From positions 682,001 to 746,000 of the forward strand of contig OY978109.1 in the NCBI GenBank assembly GCA_963854735.1: a stretch of DNA of 64,000 bases. Reading direction: 5' to 3'. This document shows positions 37,178 to 48,225 of this stretch, one piece after another; positions within the stretch are counted from its first letter, which is position 1; each line of letters opens with the position of its first letter. Both the position numbers and the translations under genes were made by a program. The stretch is from Marvania coccoides. Its lineage: Eukaryota > Chlorophyta > Trebouxiophyceae > Chlorellales > Chlorellaceae. A model generated the notes under the pieces. It did not search any database, was not told the origin of the DNA, and worked only from the letters and a program-made list of their open reading frames with translations.

Positions 37178-37999
37178 ATGTACGAAAAGATGACCGCGAG
37201 GACCACGTTTGCACCGGGTTTGGGTCCTTCACTCGCACCCTCTTTGACTCAATTTCTGTCACGAAACTCTGTCAGAGGACAACAGCGGTGCGTCTCGATG
37301 CCAGTTGTTTTGCTTTTTCACAACGTGGCTATTTGGTGCCCAGCGAAACCGTTGCACGATGTACTGTGGCTGACCCTCTCATATTTTTGCCGTCCACGTC
37401 AGTTCTCTAATTATTAAAATTTTCACTCTCTCACACGCAGGACTTTTACCCCTCCGCTAAGACCTTGCGCCTTCAAAATAGACCATCGACACCACTTGAA
37501 TCTTGCCTGGCAGCGGCAGGAACGTGAAGCAGCTGCACTGGCGCCGGCACAGCTACAAAAAGATCTCACTGGCAGCGCAGTCGTCCCTGTGCGCAACCTC
37601 CCGCACCTGGAGGCGGTACTAAACGCGGCTGGGGGGCGGCTTGTCATCCTATTTTGCTCCAGCTCCAGCTGTGGAGTGTGCAAGGAGGTGAGCAAGGCGT
37701 ACGCTGTGCTCTGTGCAGACCACCGCCGAGCTCTCGCTCGCACCGTGTTCCTGGTGCACGACGTGAACGACGAATTCGACCACCCCTCCGACATTGCGAG
37801 ACTGTACCGCATCAAGAGCGTCCCTCGCTTTCTTTTTTTCATCGACGGCGCGCTCATGCGAGAAGCAGGAATGGCGGATGTACGGCGAGTGGGAGGTTCG
37901 CGGGCACAGGTGGAGAACGCAATTGGGTTCGAGCAGCATCGGCTGCGGGCTATTTGTTGGGAGCTGTTGGTGAAGAATGCGCCGTCGGCTCGGCGATGA
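37178..37999 (+). CDS. plastid thioredoxin-like protein with a CGVC active site
   Basis: Two exons, 37178-37287 and 37441-37999, join in phase to 222 residues; a second in-frame ATG is at 37190. The first about 50 residues are basic and Ser/Thr-rich, as in a chloroplast transit peptide. The thioredoxin fold shows the redox motif SSSSCGVCKEV in place of the usual WCGPC, and the cis-proline region RIKSVPRFLFF. The lack of Trp before the active site and the small residues between the two cysteines resemble the atypical ACHT-type plastid thioredoxins, but the subclass is uncertain. The last seven codons and the stop codon form the left arm of a long hairpin (37981-38025). A redox role in the plastid stroma is an inference. 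Confidence 0.72.
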
Positions 38000-38025
38000 C
38001 AAATTATCATCGCCGAGCTGACGGC
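37981..38025 (+). promoter_or_regulatory. 19-bp hairpin over the thioredoxin-like stop codon
   Basis: Bases 37981-37999 pair with 38007-38025 around a 7-base loop: 18 Watson-Crick pairs and one G-U pair (37987 with 38019). The left arm includes the final six sense codons and the TGA stop. There is no T run after it, as expected in a eukaryote. The structure is seen directly; its role in mRNA stability, 3' end formation or termination of translation is unknown. Confidence 0.75.
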
Positions 38026-39022
38026 AAACTAACTTACTAGAGATCCGATTGTTGAAAATTGGTAGTTTCGTGTGTACTTGTCTGCTCTTTGTGCCATGTG
38101 TTTGATTCTTAGTAGCTGTACTTGTCTATTGTGTTGCTTTAGTTTTTGGTTGTGTTGGGGCGTCGGCTATTTTCGAGGCCTTTCTGGCGCTGCCATGGGG
38201 GCTGTTCTGTACTAATTGTGACCTGCCCACGTTTGGGCTCCCTCCGAAAAAGACAAACGAAGTGTGACAAGTAATGAAAGAAAGTAGTCTCAAGCAAGCC
38301 ATCTCTTTAACTGAAAAAAATTTGGAATGTCGAAGCAGCGCGCAACACTTTTGCCACCACCTTTCCGGTTTTTTGCGGCCTCCAGCCCATTTCAGATCAC
38401 TGTTAAACTGCCATTTTCTTCTCTCGATCCTCCTTGCGGGGCGCCACTCACAAAAGCTGAGAAAACAAAATAAATCAAAGAAGAGATCCTTATTAATCTA
38501 TATTTCAGGAGCCAGCCTTGGCTGTGAATGATAAGATCCCTTGTCTTCAAAACTCGAGGGTATCGTGGCCGTTTCGACAAGCCCTTCCGTCGTTCTTCTT
38601 CACAAACATTCTCCTTTCATCTCTTATGGCGAAACTGACGATCCTCTGGTGCTGATCTGAGGCCTGGTGTTTCGTGTTCTACCCATTTTGTATCTGTCAT
38701 TTACGGAGACTCCCTTGCCGCCGGTGAGAGTGATCTAGAGCTGGGGGTGGACAACTGCTCTATTTTGTTAAGGCCTCTGTCTCGTGACAGCATCCAGCAG
38801 CTCCAATTTTATTCAAGTACATTTGGTGAGTGCAGCGGATGGAGTTCACCCCCACGTTTGCACGTGTCCTGCGTTTAATTTTAACTTGTGTGATCAAATC
38901 GATTGCATCTGCCTCTCCTTGTTCTTCTCCTCCAAAGTATTAAGACACCTCGCTGTATCTTGATCCCATCCTAACAAGCTTATATTCCCGCCTTCCCTTT
39001 GCCGCAGCAAAAACCGCACAGC
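38026..39022. other. intergenic spacer and MAP kinase leader
   Basis: No protein-like frame. The final part is the promoter and 5' UTR of the MAP kinase gene, and TTTGCCGCAG ending near 39008 could be the acceptor of a leader intron. Confidence 0.45.
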
Positions 39023-40897
39023 ATGGACGGCAAGGATTTTTTTGCCACGTCGGGCCCCACCGAAGCCCAGCGTTACAAGCTGACGGAGGTCATCGGAAAG
39101 GGTAGCTATGGCGTGGTAGCCAGCGCGGTGGATCAATTCAACAATGGTGGGTTTATAAATTAAATTATAATGTTTGAGCACGAGGCAATAATAGCACGCC
39201 ACCCATCCACCGCTGTTGCCTCTTTCTTTCTTTCTTTCTCTTCATCTTTTGTTTCCTTCTCAACCCCCCCTCCCCCCATTTAAATTATCGGAACAGGCGA
39301 GCGCGTTGCCATCAAGAAGATCACCAACGTATTTGACCACGTGTCAGACGCCACCCGCATCCTGCGCGAGATCAAGCTGCTGCGCCTGCTGCGCCACCCA
39401 GACATCGTCGAGATCAAGCACATCATGCTGCCGCCCTCTCAGCGCGACTTCAAAGACATCTACGTGGTGTTTGAGCTGATGGAGACCGACCTGCACCAGG
39501 TCATCAAAGCCAATGATGATCTCACGCCAGAGCACCACCAGTTCTTCCTCTACCAAATGCTCAGGGGGCTCAAGTACATCCACTCCGCGCGCGTTTTCCA
39601 TCGCGACCTCAAGCCCAAGAACATCCTGGCCAACTCCGACTGCAAGCTCAAAATTTGCGACTTTGGGCTGGCACGCCCCGCGTTCAACGACATGCCGCAG
39701 ACCGTGTTCTGGACGGACTACGTGGCCACGCGCTGGTACCGCGCCCCCGAGCTGTGCGGCTCGTTCTTCGCCAAGTACTCGCCCGCCATCGACATTTGGA
39801 GCATCGGATGCATCTTTGCCGAGATCCTACTGGGTAAGCCGCTGTTCCCTGGGCGCAACGTGGTGCACCAGCTGGAGCTGATCACCGACCTGCTGGGCAC
39901 GCCCTCGCCCGAGGTGGTGGCCAAGGTGCGCAACGAAAAGGCGCGGCGGTTCCTGCTCAACATGCGGAAAAAACCGGGGGTGTCGTTTGCGGAGCACTTT
40001 CCACGGGCAGACCCCGGCGCGCTGCGCCTGCTGCGGCGCCTACTGGCATTCGACCCCGCGGAGCGCCCCACCGCGGAGGAGGCCCTTGCGGATCCTTACT
40101 TTGCTGGGCTGTCGCAGCCGTCGCGAGAGCCCTCTGCGCAGCCCATTTCCAAGCTGGCGTTTGAGTTTGAGCGGCGAAAACTGGTGGTGGACGAGGTGCG
40201 GGAGCTCATTTACCGCGAGATCCTGGAGTACCACCCCCAGATGCTGGCTGATTACCTGGCAGGCGGCCCCCGCCAGCCCAACTTTGTGTACCCCTCGGCG
40301 GTGGACAACTTTAAGCGCCAGTTTGCACACCTGGAGGCGGGCGGCGCGGCCAACCACCCCGGGCTCGGCCAAGCAACTTCGCTGCCGCGCGAGAGGGTGG
40401 CGGAGTTCCAGGCGGAAGCTGCCAAGTACCTGCAGCGCACGCGGAAGAGCATGTCTGGGGTGTCGGCAGCAGCAGCCTACCCCGTGGTGGGGGGGCAGCC
40501 GCAGCAGCCAGGGCAGCCGCCGTACGGCAGCGCGGGTGACCGTGGGATGGGCACCAGCGGCAGCGGAGCGGGGGTGTACGGCACTTCGGTGGACATGGCA
40601 GACGCAAGGGCGGTGGAGCTGGTGAGCAGTGAAGAAACACCCCCCTTTTCCCCTTAATCGCATCGGTTGAGCTCATATTTCTCACGTTCTTCTTCTTTCT
40701 TTCGCATGTGAGCGCAGCTTGGCACCAGCGTGGAGAAGATGTCGGTGATGGACGCAGCCAGCGGTTACCCCACCAACAGCGGGGGCTACATGCACCCGTC
40801 GCAGCACGGCGGCGGGGGAGGAGGAGGCGGAGGCGGCCCGCCCCCGCCTATGCCGTACCCTGGTGTTTACCCGACAGCCGCAGGACCCCCACTATAA
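39023..40897 (+). CDS. MAP kinase with a TDY activation loop
   Basis: Exons 39023-39146, 39297-40621 and 40718-40897 give 542 residues. Kinase motifs: glycine loop IGKGSYGVV, VAIKKI (catalytic Lys), LREIKLLRLLRHP, HRDLKPKNI, DFGLARP and the activation loop TDYVATRWYRAPEL. The TDY motif places it in plant group D-type MAPKs, which have long C-terminal extensions, as here. Typical D-MAPK sequence after the kinase core is present (LAFEFERRKL, then LIYREILEYHP). The C-terminus is Gly/Pro-rich and ends at a TAA. Downstream a shifted frame continues as clear coding sequence with nine Gln to a stop at 41010-41012. Deleting one C from the C5 run at 40886-40890 would join the two, so the true protein is probably about 37 residues longer. 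Confidence 0.93.
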
Positions 40898-41433
40898 CCC
40901 GCCGCCGCCGCAGCAGCAGCAGCAGCAGCAGCAGCAGGCGTACACAGCACTAAATGCAGCCAATCAAGCGTACGAGTCCACCCTGCTGCGCTCCAACAGC
41001 TCCATACAGTGAGGCTGCCTGAGTCCCAGGCCAGGGAGGAGCAACGTTTTTTTTTGTTCTTTTTTTTTTACATTTCTTTTTCTAGCTCTTTCTGATTTTT
41101 AATAGTCCTGACATACCCTACTCATAATTCATAATCATGATATCATTCTTATACTTTTACTGCCTTGCTGGCTGGCTGATCTTCCTTCTCGTGTTACCCA
41201 GTTCGCCTCACGATTGATTTTAGTGAGGGAAAAAATATTGTAATAAAAAATAATAATCAAGTTAAGAGATTATATCAGTACAAAATTGGCGCTATAAAAT
41301 AAAAACCATCAAGAATCAGTATTAAAAAATAATTTCGACTTGTGAGCCTGCAATGTGAGGCAAAAAGCCGCCCGCGAAGAGATTGAAATATTCAATGGAA
41401 AACTGCTGCATGCCCATCATCAGTTGAGCGGCT
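40898..41433. other. frame-shifted MAPK tail, then convergent 3' UTRs
   Basis: 40898-41012 reads as the likely true C-terminus of the MAP kinase in another frame (Pro run, nine CAG, then AYTALNAANQAYESTLLRS). After that come AT-rich 3' UTRs of the MAP kinase gene (+) and the plastid repeat protein gene (-). Confidence 0.6.
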
Positions 41434-42243
41434 CTAGCTCGTCTGGGAAACAACGTAGAACAGGGCACCAAACAGACCAACAATGGTGGCGGCAAGGAAG
41501 GGAAGGCCAGGGACAGTTGTAACAGATGACTCTCCTACGTAGCCCTTGTCGGTATACTTGCCCACCACGTCAATCTGGGTCTTGAAGAAGTCCTTGGATG
41601 TGCCGCCAACCTGCTTACAAAGGGAGTGGCAGATAACATTTACTTTCAAAGTTGAAAACTATAGGGGGTGAAACTTAAACTTGAGAGGGAAATGAATAAG
41701 ATGGGTCTTCCTCACCTTGCGCCTCAGAGCAGCGTACTGCTCCTTGGTCATTTTGCCGCCCTCCAGCTTCTCGTACTTGGCCGCATACAACAATTCAGCA
41801 TCCGACTTGCTGCGGACCTCAGCAAAGTCAAAGGCGGACATGGTGCGCCCAAACGCGCCCTTCTTCTTCTCATACTCTGCAGCCTTGTTGTTTTTTGTTG
41901 CGGTCTTTTCGACAGCCGCCTTGGGCGCGGCGCGGCCGAAGAGACTTTTCTTCTCGACGATGGGAGCCTTTTCGACCATTGCCGCCTTGGGCGCCGCGCG
42001 ACCGAAGAAGCCCTTCTTCTGCTCAACCACAGGGGCTTCCACGGTCTTCACCACAGTGCGACGCCCAAAAAGGCCCTTCTTTTGCTCAACCACTGGGGCC
42101 TCCACAGGAGTCTTGGCCTCACGTTTCTTGGTGAAGAGAGCCTGGGGGCCCACGGTGCGGGAGGCCTGAGCCCTTGCCCTGATGGGCTTTCCCACGACAG
42201 ATCTTTGCGAAAGCGCAGAGTTGCGGCCGAGCTGCTGCATCAT
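41434..42243 (-). CDS. plastid repeat protein with a C-terminal membrane anchor
   Basis: Two exons, 42243-41716 and 41610-41434, give 234 residues; an in-frame ATG at 42315 would add 24. The N-terminus is basic and hydroxylated, like a chloroplast transit peptide. Residues about 40-115 contain three near copies of a Lys/Ala-rich unit around a core such as APVVEQKKGFFGRAAPKAA, and a diverged fourth (YEKKKGAFGRTMS). Then follow a helical segment (KSDAELLYAAKYEKLEGG), a conserved-looking patch (TSKDFFKTQIDVVGKYTDKG) and one hydrophobic segment (LPFLAATIVGLFGALFYVV) five residues from the C-terminus. This suggests a thylakoid or envelope protein with a disordered, positively charged multivalent arm. 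I do not recognise a named family. Confidence 0.7.
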
Positions 42244-43008
42244 CGTGCAAGGCAGATTTGAGAGAAAATTAGGGAGAGACGTGGAGGAATGGCTGACGAT
42301 GCCAACTGATTTCAATCAATTAAAAGAATAAAACCAAACCAACGATTGAGAGGAGCCCATCTGCGATTTTTGTTTGTGGCTCTCCCCGCGTCAACGCTTG
42401 CTGCAGCTGCTTTGCAACAATTGGATTTCGGAAGGGCATTTCGAGGCATCAAGTGCATTGCTAAGGTGCAGAATATTGGCTGGAAATGCTCTGAGGAGGA
42501 GCGCCCCACCACGTTCCTGGTTTTGCTCAGAAAAGCAAAGCAGATGGCAATTATTTTATTTTTTTGAAAAATAAAGCCGTATTAACTTTTGTTCATCAAA
42601 AGATCCGCGCTTTTAAATGTTTGCATTATAATTATGAGGTCGGCTTGAAGAACTCTAGAGCGGCCTGTGTGTGTGTGTGTTTTTGTGTGTTTTAAATGTG
42701 TTTTTACCATTTCATTTTCCCTCTAAAAAGACACGCTCTCGTTCTGAATTGAACGCATGAATCTAATGTAATTTTTTTAATGCTGTAATGGCCGCGAGGG
42801 AGGACAAAACGAGTGATTTTTTTTTTGTGACCTTTGTTGAGCCAAAAGGGCCACCCTTTATTTATAACCCTTTATATGTGCATTTTTACTTTAAAATATT
42901 ATAAAATACGAATACTTTAAGAAGAGGCATCCACCGCTTGGCCCTTAAGTTCTCAATACATAAATATTTAAAAATTTCCAGAACAGAAACAGGAGAATTC
43001 TCACGAAA
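42244..43008. other. intergenic spacer
   Basis: Mostly AT-rich, with a short GT microsatellite near 42666-42690. The segment 42355-42530 is GC-richer and open on both strands, but shows no recognisable protein. Divergent promoters of the plastid repeat protein and the BTB gene lie here. Confidence 0.45.
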
Positions 43009-44495
43009 ATGCCGAACTCAGCAGCAGAGAGCATCCACCTTCTTTATGTCTCAGCCCTCATCTTGGCAACAGGAGAGGGAGAAGAGGTGGCTGCCCCCGT
43101 CGTCATCTTGCAAAATGACCCTGCCAACGTCTTCAATGAAATCATTGAAAAGCACCTGCACCCCAAGTACACCCCACAGCCCGATCGCTTCTGGCGGGTC
43201 GTCAGGTAAGCGAGTCAACTCTGGAATATTCCCATTTCTGATTTCGTTGTCTGAATTGCCGTTGCATTCCTTGCGTACGTATGTAGGGACGCCCTGAACC
43301 TGGATACCTGGCGCCCCAGGGTGTATCGCAGCCAGCTCAAGGTATTTTATATGCATTTCCCTTTAAATAAGCTCTAAATAATAGTATCATTGATGCTTTT
43401 TCCTCTCTCTCACCTTCCTCACCAATAACTAATACATGCATTGGTTCGCTGCCCTTTCTTTTGTATTTACAGATGCTGCAACACGCCCGGCTCCCCCACT
43501 CTGCCACAGAATGGGCCACTCTGGGCGAAGCGCTGTCCTCGCTGGCCGGCCCCTATTTGCGTGATGGATCCACCCCCGAAGCCATGCTAATGGAACTGCA
43601 AGCCTTTGTGGGGCGCGTGGAAAACTGGTGGGCAGGCCGCAAGCGCAAGGACGGGAGTAATGGTGTCGCTGCTGCAGCTGCCACGATCGTCGCTGCCAGC
43701 AACAAACGCCCAGCTTATGGGGTTCCTGGAGCCGACATGCGGCCGCCTGCTGCCAAGCACATGGCTGCAGGGGAGGACATGATGCGCATCCCTTCTGACC
43801 ACATGGTGTCCTTGGACATGCCTTTTCCTGTGATGCACGGCGGTGACCACTCTGCCGACCCCCTGCCCATGCCCATGCTGCAGTCGCACCCCTCCATGGG
43901 AGACATCGGCCGCGTCATGTCGATGGCTGAACTCATGGACATGCCGCCCCAGCAGCAGCAGAAGCCTTCTGGAGCGGAAAGAAAGATTTTGACGCTCAAC
44001 GTGGGAGAGGACAAGTTCAGCACCACGCTGGCCACGCTGGAGGCGGTGGAAGGCAGCTACTTCTGGAGGCTGGCCCAAAAGGTGCGCGCAGTGGGGACCA
44101 CAGAGTTTTACCTGGACCGCAGCTCAGAGACGTTTCCCTATGTGCTGGACTACCTGAGGTGCCAGCGGTACCGGGAAGACTTTGCGAGGAGCGGGCTGCC
44201 GCGGGAGGAGCGCAAGCTGCGGCTGCTGGTGCGTGAGGCGGGCTTTTACCGGCTGCCTGGCCTGGAGAAGGCTGCAAACGAGGGGCTGGCGGCACCTTGT
44301 GATGCGGTGTTTTTTCAGACTGGACTTGTCAAAGAGGAGGAGTTGGACGAGGCGCACGCCGACTTGATTGACCGCGTGAATGAAGCGGTGGCGTCGAAAG
44401 CGCAGCACGGTCTGATTGTGGCAGAACGTCGGTGCGGACACGAAAGCCGAGGCAATATGACTTCAGTTTGGTACCACATAATTTTCAAACTTTGA
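43009..44495 (+). CDS. BTB/T1 (KCTD-like) domain protein
   Basis: Three exons (43009-43205, 43287-43341, 43473-44495) give 424 residues. A BTB/T1 tetramerisation domain lies at about 250-350: ILTLNVGEDKFSTTLATLE, SYFWRLAQK, FYLDRSSETFPYVLDYLR and LLVREAGFYRLPGL, the pattern of KCTD proteins and plant BTB proteins that serve as CUL3 substrate adaptors. The N-terminal 70 residues (SIHLLYVSALILATGEGEE) form a separate small folded region, and the middle (about 130-245) is Met/Pro/Gln-rich. The last 20 residues are atypical, and a further 3' exon cannot be excluded. The substrate is unknown. Confidence 0.78.
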
Positions 44496-44839
44496 ATATA
44501 TTTTCTTCCTTCTATCTGTCTTCTTCTTGCCATTTTAGATATTGATATTATTTGATAGCCTTCTCTGTTCTGTTCTGTTCTGCTTTATTACACGATCACC
44601 ACCTTGTTACACCATAGTTGCCCTCGATGGTCTACCTCCCCGCTGCCACAACTAACTAACGCGCCTAAGATATTATTCGTTTACGGAGATATTGGGTCTG
44701 CTCTCTCCCAAAAAAAATGTATAACATAAATTGTGTCAGCTTTGTTGTAATGCAAAATAAAAATAAACAGAATCTTGACGTCTCGCAGAATACATAAGAA
44801 GGAAACAAAACACTAAAAGCACAAAAAAAATATAACTAA
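44496..44839. other. spacer between convergent BTB and nitrate reductase genes
   Basis: AT-rich 3' UTR sequence, with a short TTCTG repeat near 44567-44583. No gene seen. It marks the left edge of the nitrate cluster. Confidence 0.5.
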
Positions 44840-47800
44840 CTAAAACTCGATGCACTGCTCCTTGGAGAAGCCAACGGCTTCCAAGTTGGGCAAGCATGCA
44901 AATTTAATCATCGGCGGCGGACCGCAGAGGCATGTGATGGTGGTTGGTGTGGCCGGGTGCAGGCGCTCCTTGACCATGTCCTGGTTGATGAAGCCAATGC
45001 TAAACTTCCAGTCCTCGGGAGCGCGGTCCACTGTGTACCAGACCTTGAACCTGGTCGGGTGTTCTGCAGCCATGGCGTCCAACTCATCCCTCAGCAGAAT
45101 GTCTTCAGGCGACTGGTTAGCGTACAGCAGCGCCAGTGATGTGGTGTCCTTGGGGTTCTTCAGCACCTCCTTGATGACCTGGTAGATGGGGGTGAGGCCG
45201 GTGCCGCCTGCAATCATGTTGATGTGCGTTGTGGCATGGGGCTCGCTGTTGAGCGTGTAGTTGCCGCTGCCCAGGTAGTGGTAGTGGCCGACTGGGCCCT
45301 TGACCTCCATGGCGTCGCCGATCTTCAAGGAGTCCAGGTACTGGGACATTTTGCCTGTGCGGAGAGAGAAAGAACTGTGAGGGTCGGTGGTAAGGGAAGG
45401 AACAATGAGAGAGATGGCGATGATGATGTTTGTGCAAGCGGTCTCAAGCTATTAGACAGAAGATATTTTGCTAATAAAGTAAAAATTTATGCCGCTGGCA
45501 CGGATAATTCTCAAGAAAAGCTGAACTAACCTCCGGCGGGGAACCTTGGGTGCTCGTTTGCTCGGTACACCCGAATCACCAGGTCAAAGTATCCGAGGTC
45601 ATCGTCAGAGGACGCAGGGGAGTAGGCCCTCATCACGAGCTCGCCATCAATCCTGCAGTAGCAGCAAGCAAGATCAGTATCGAGGAAAAAAACATCAAAC
45701 TTAAGTCAATAACAAAATCATACAGGGGAATTTAATTAAGTTTTCACATATTAATTGCTCACTTTGCGTAGAGGAAGACGTGCTTGCCGACGGGGAGACC
45801 GAACCGGTGCTGGGGGGACTGCAGGGCAAAGCGGAACCTGCGCACGTTGGTGCTGAGCTCCTCCTTCTGAACCAGGGTGAAGGGAATGCGCTTCTTGGGG
45901 TTGAGCGCCACTAGGTCTGCCGCCACGCCGTTTGCTGCTGCTGCTGCAGGCACGGGAGGCAGCTGCTGCGTCTGCGCGCCCTCCAGGTCACCGATGTAGT
46001 ACTGGGTGAGCATGTCCTTGGCTTTGGTGGAGTGGATGGCGTTGAACTCGTCAGTGGCGTCGGTGCCCGCCACCAGCAGGATGCTGTCGGCGCCTCCAGG
46101 GTGCTCCTTGAGGAAGGGGGTGGCGTCGTAGACCTTGCCCTCGTACACAAACCACGCGCTGTCGGCTGTGTCGTGCTTCTCCACCTCATCCATGGAGATG
46201 ATCTTGGTGTCGGCAGAGGGAGGGGTTGAGGGGCCCTGGATCACCTTGGGCGCAGCAACGGCAGCGCCATCGACGCGGTTCATCCAGCCGCCAGGGGTGC
46301 CAGCAGCGATGGTGGGGTGCTCGAAGGAGAGGGCGAAGCGGCCGTCGGAGGTGGGAGTGGGGTGGATCTTGACGCGGAAAGCGCAGTTGTTGCCCATGCC
46401 CATGAGATTCCAGGTGAAGGTGTTGGGCTGGGTGTTGTTGGAGGCGTCCCAGGCGCGGCACATGACCTCCTTGCAGCCCAGCATGTCAGCTGCAAGTGAT
46501 GATAATATAAAATAAAGATTGTTGGGACCGTATTCTGTATATAAAAAAATTATAAAAATCCAAGCTGCTTTTTTTTTTTTTTGAACTTACTCATGGGCAC
46601 GTCCAGCTCCCACCAAACCCAGGCCCATTCCCGTCCAGCTGCATTGGCTGCAGGGCGCTGCGTGATATCCGCCAGCTTCCAGGAGGCGCCATCGTCCATG
46701 CTGAGCTCGCAGCGGATGATGCGAGTGCCGTTGCCATAGGCGTAGCCCTTGAACTTGACGCTGCCTTGGTCGAACACCACAGCGGAGTCGTGAGCGGGGT
46801 ACACGATAGCGCTGTTGATGTTGAGCTCGTTGAAGATGTAGTCAGGCTTGAACCACCAGCCCTCGGCAATGGCCTTCTCCTCGTCTACGTGGCTGGGGAG
46901 AATGCGGTTGTCGTGGAAGTGGTAGTAGTTCTGCGAGGGCTCGGCCGTGACCTTAATCTCCTCCATCCACTTGATCATGCGGCCGCCGATGAAGCCAGGG
47001 ATGACGATGCGCAGGGGAAAGCCGTGATCGGGCGTCAGCAGCTCGCCGTTTTGCTTGTACGCCAGAATGACCTCGTACTCGGAGCTCATGGCGCGATGGA
47101 GCGTGATGGAGGTGCCGTAGGAGCCGTCTTCGCCGCGGGGGAGTTCACCCAGGGGGCCACGCATGCACACGTGCTGGGCCTGGCCGGACAGGTTGACACC
47201 GCAGGCAGTGAGGATGTCCGACAGGCGGGGACCGGTCCAGGTGGAGCAGGCGGTGCCGGCAGGCCCCCAGTTGAAGCCAATGGTTTTCTTCACCATGTTC
47301 TGCTCCTTGCGGCGGTTGCCGGCGCAGGTGAGGGTGCAGGTGACGTCATGGGTGGGGAAAGCGGCCAGCTCATCCATGGTGAAGGTCTTGGGGCCGCTCA
47401 CCAGTCCCGTGATGGTCAGGCGGTGCGACTCCCAGGTGATCTGCAGAGAATAAAAATGAAACAGGAGCAGCAGTGAATTATTGTGCGATTCTTCAATATT
47501 TGCTTCCTTCGGCAACACAACAAGTAATAAAAACGAGTCTAATGAAAGAATACAACGCTGCCACAAATATATATAAAATGTACCTTGGGCACAGCACCGT
47601 GGTTGCGCACGTAGTGCAGCGAAGCATCAGTGACATAGTTGTCGAGGAGATCGGTGGGCGGCGGCTCGCAGTTGAAGGGGTGCCTGCCAGTCAGGCGGAT
47701 CAGGCTGGGGTGGCGCGGCACCCAGTCGTCCTCCGTTCCTACGCGAAGTGCAAAACCATCGTTGGCCCAATAGTTAAAAATGTAATTTAGAGCAGGCGCT

Positions 47801-47955
47801 GCCCCCACTTACCCTTGTCCTCAGGCTGAACTTCGCCCTTGACAGTGAAAGATTTCAACTTTGCGCTGCCATTCAAATCGCCCTTTATAGCTGCAGTCAC
47901 TGCATTGCCACCGTGCGCGCTGTCATCCAGCTTGGTAGGAGCCAGCACCGTCATG
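44840..47955 (-). CDS. NIA: assimilatory NAD(P)H nitrate reductase
   Basis: Six exons (first one ending at 47813, then 47738-47584, 47440-46591, 46489-45763, 45652-45531, 45354-44840) encode about 835 residues. It reduces nitrate to nitrite in the cytosol. Domains in order: molybdopterin domain with the Mo-ligand Cys in [16 protein letters not shown] and GFNWG; Mo-cofactor dimerisation domain; hinge 1; cytochrome b5 with heme ligands in FLKEHPGG and FNAIHS; hinge 2; FAD domain with MRAYSPAS and [13 protein letters not shown](P)H domain with [10 protein letters not shown] and CGPPPMI, ending in Phe. Hinge 1 lacks a canonical 14-3-3 site (RxxSxP). The start is problematic: the only suitable ATG (47955) is one base out of frame with exon 1, because the coding frame runs into a TGA at 47954-47952. 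It is transcribed divergently from nitrite reductase. Confidence 0.95.
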
Positions 47956-48225
47956 ATCTTGCACCCGATTTTGAAAGGGAAGTCTCAAATTGGAGGCTGT
48001 GCCGGTGCAAGATGAAATTATAATATATTTCTTGTGAAAGGGTGCTAATGGATCAGCTTCACACTCGCGAATGCACCTCTATCATGAGACTGTTTCATTC
48101 GGTCAAATTTTTTGAGTGAGCGAGCAACCTCTCGACTCACCAAAGACACTCCTCTTATTTCGACCCTGCGCCAAAATTTGCTGCCAGCATCATTATTAAA
48201 TATATTGTAGCGATCACGGGGCACC
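47956..48225. promoter_or_regulatory. bidirectional NIA-NII promoter
   Basis: 270 bp separate the start codons of nitrate reductase (-) and nitrite reductase (+), so both promoters and 5' UTRs fit here and co-regulation by nitrate and ammonium is likely. I see no unmistakable binding site. The inference rests on orientation and on the shared pathway. Confidence 0.6.

Noticed and set aside
46766..47476. Plus-strand frame of 236 codons opposite nitrate reductase
   Set aside because: Exactly opposite conserved molybdopterin-domain exons; composition is that of a reverse-complement shadow.
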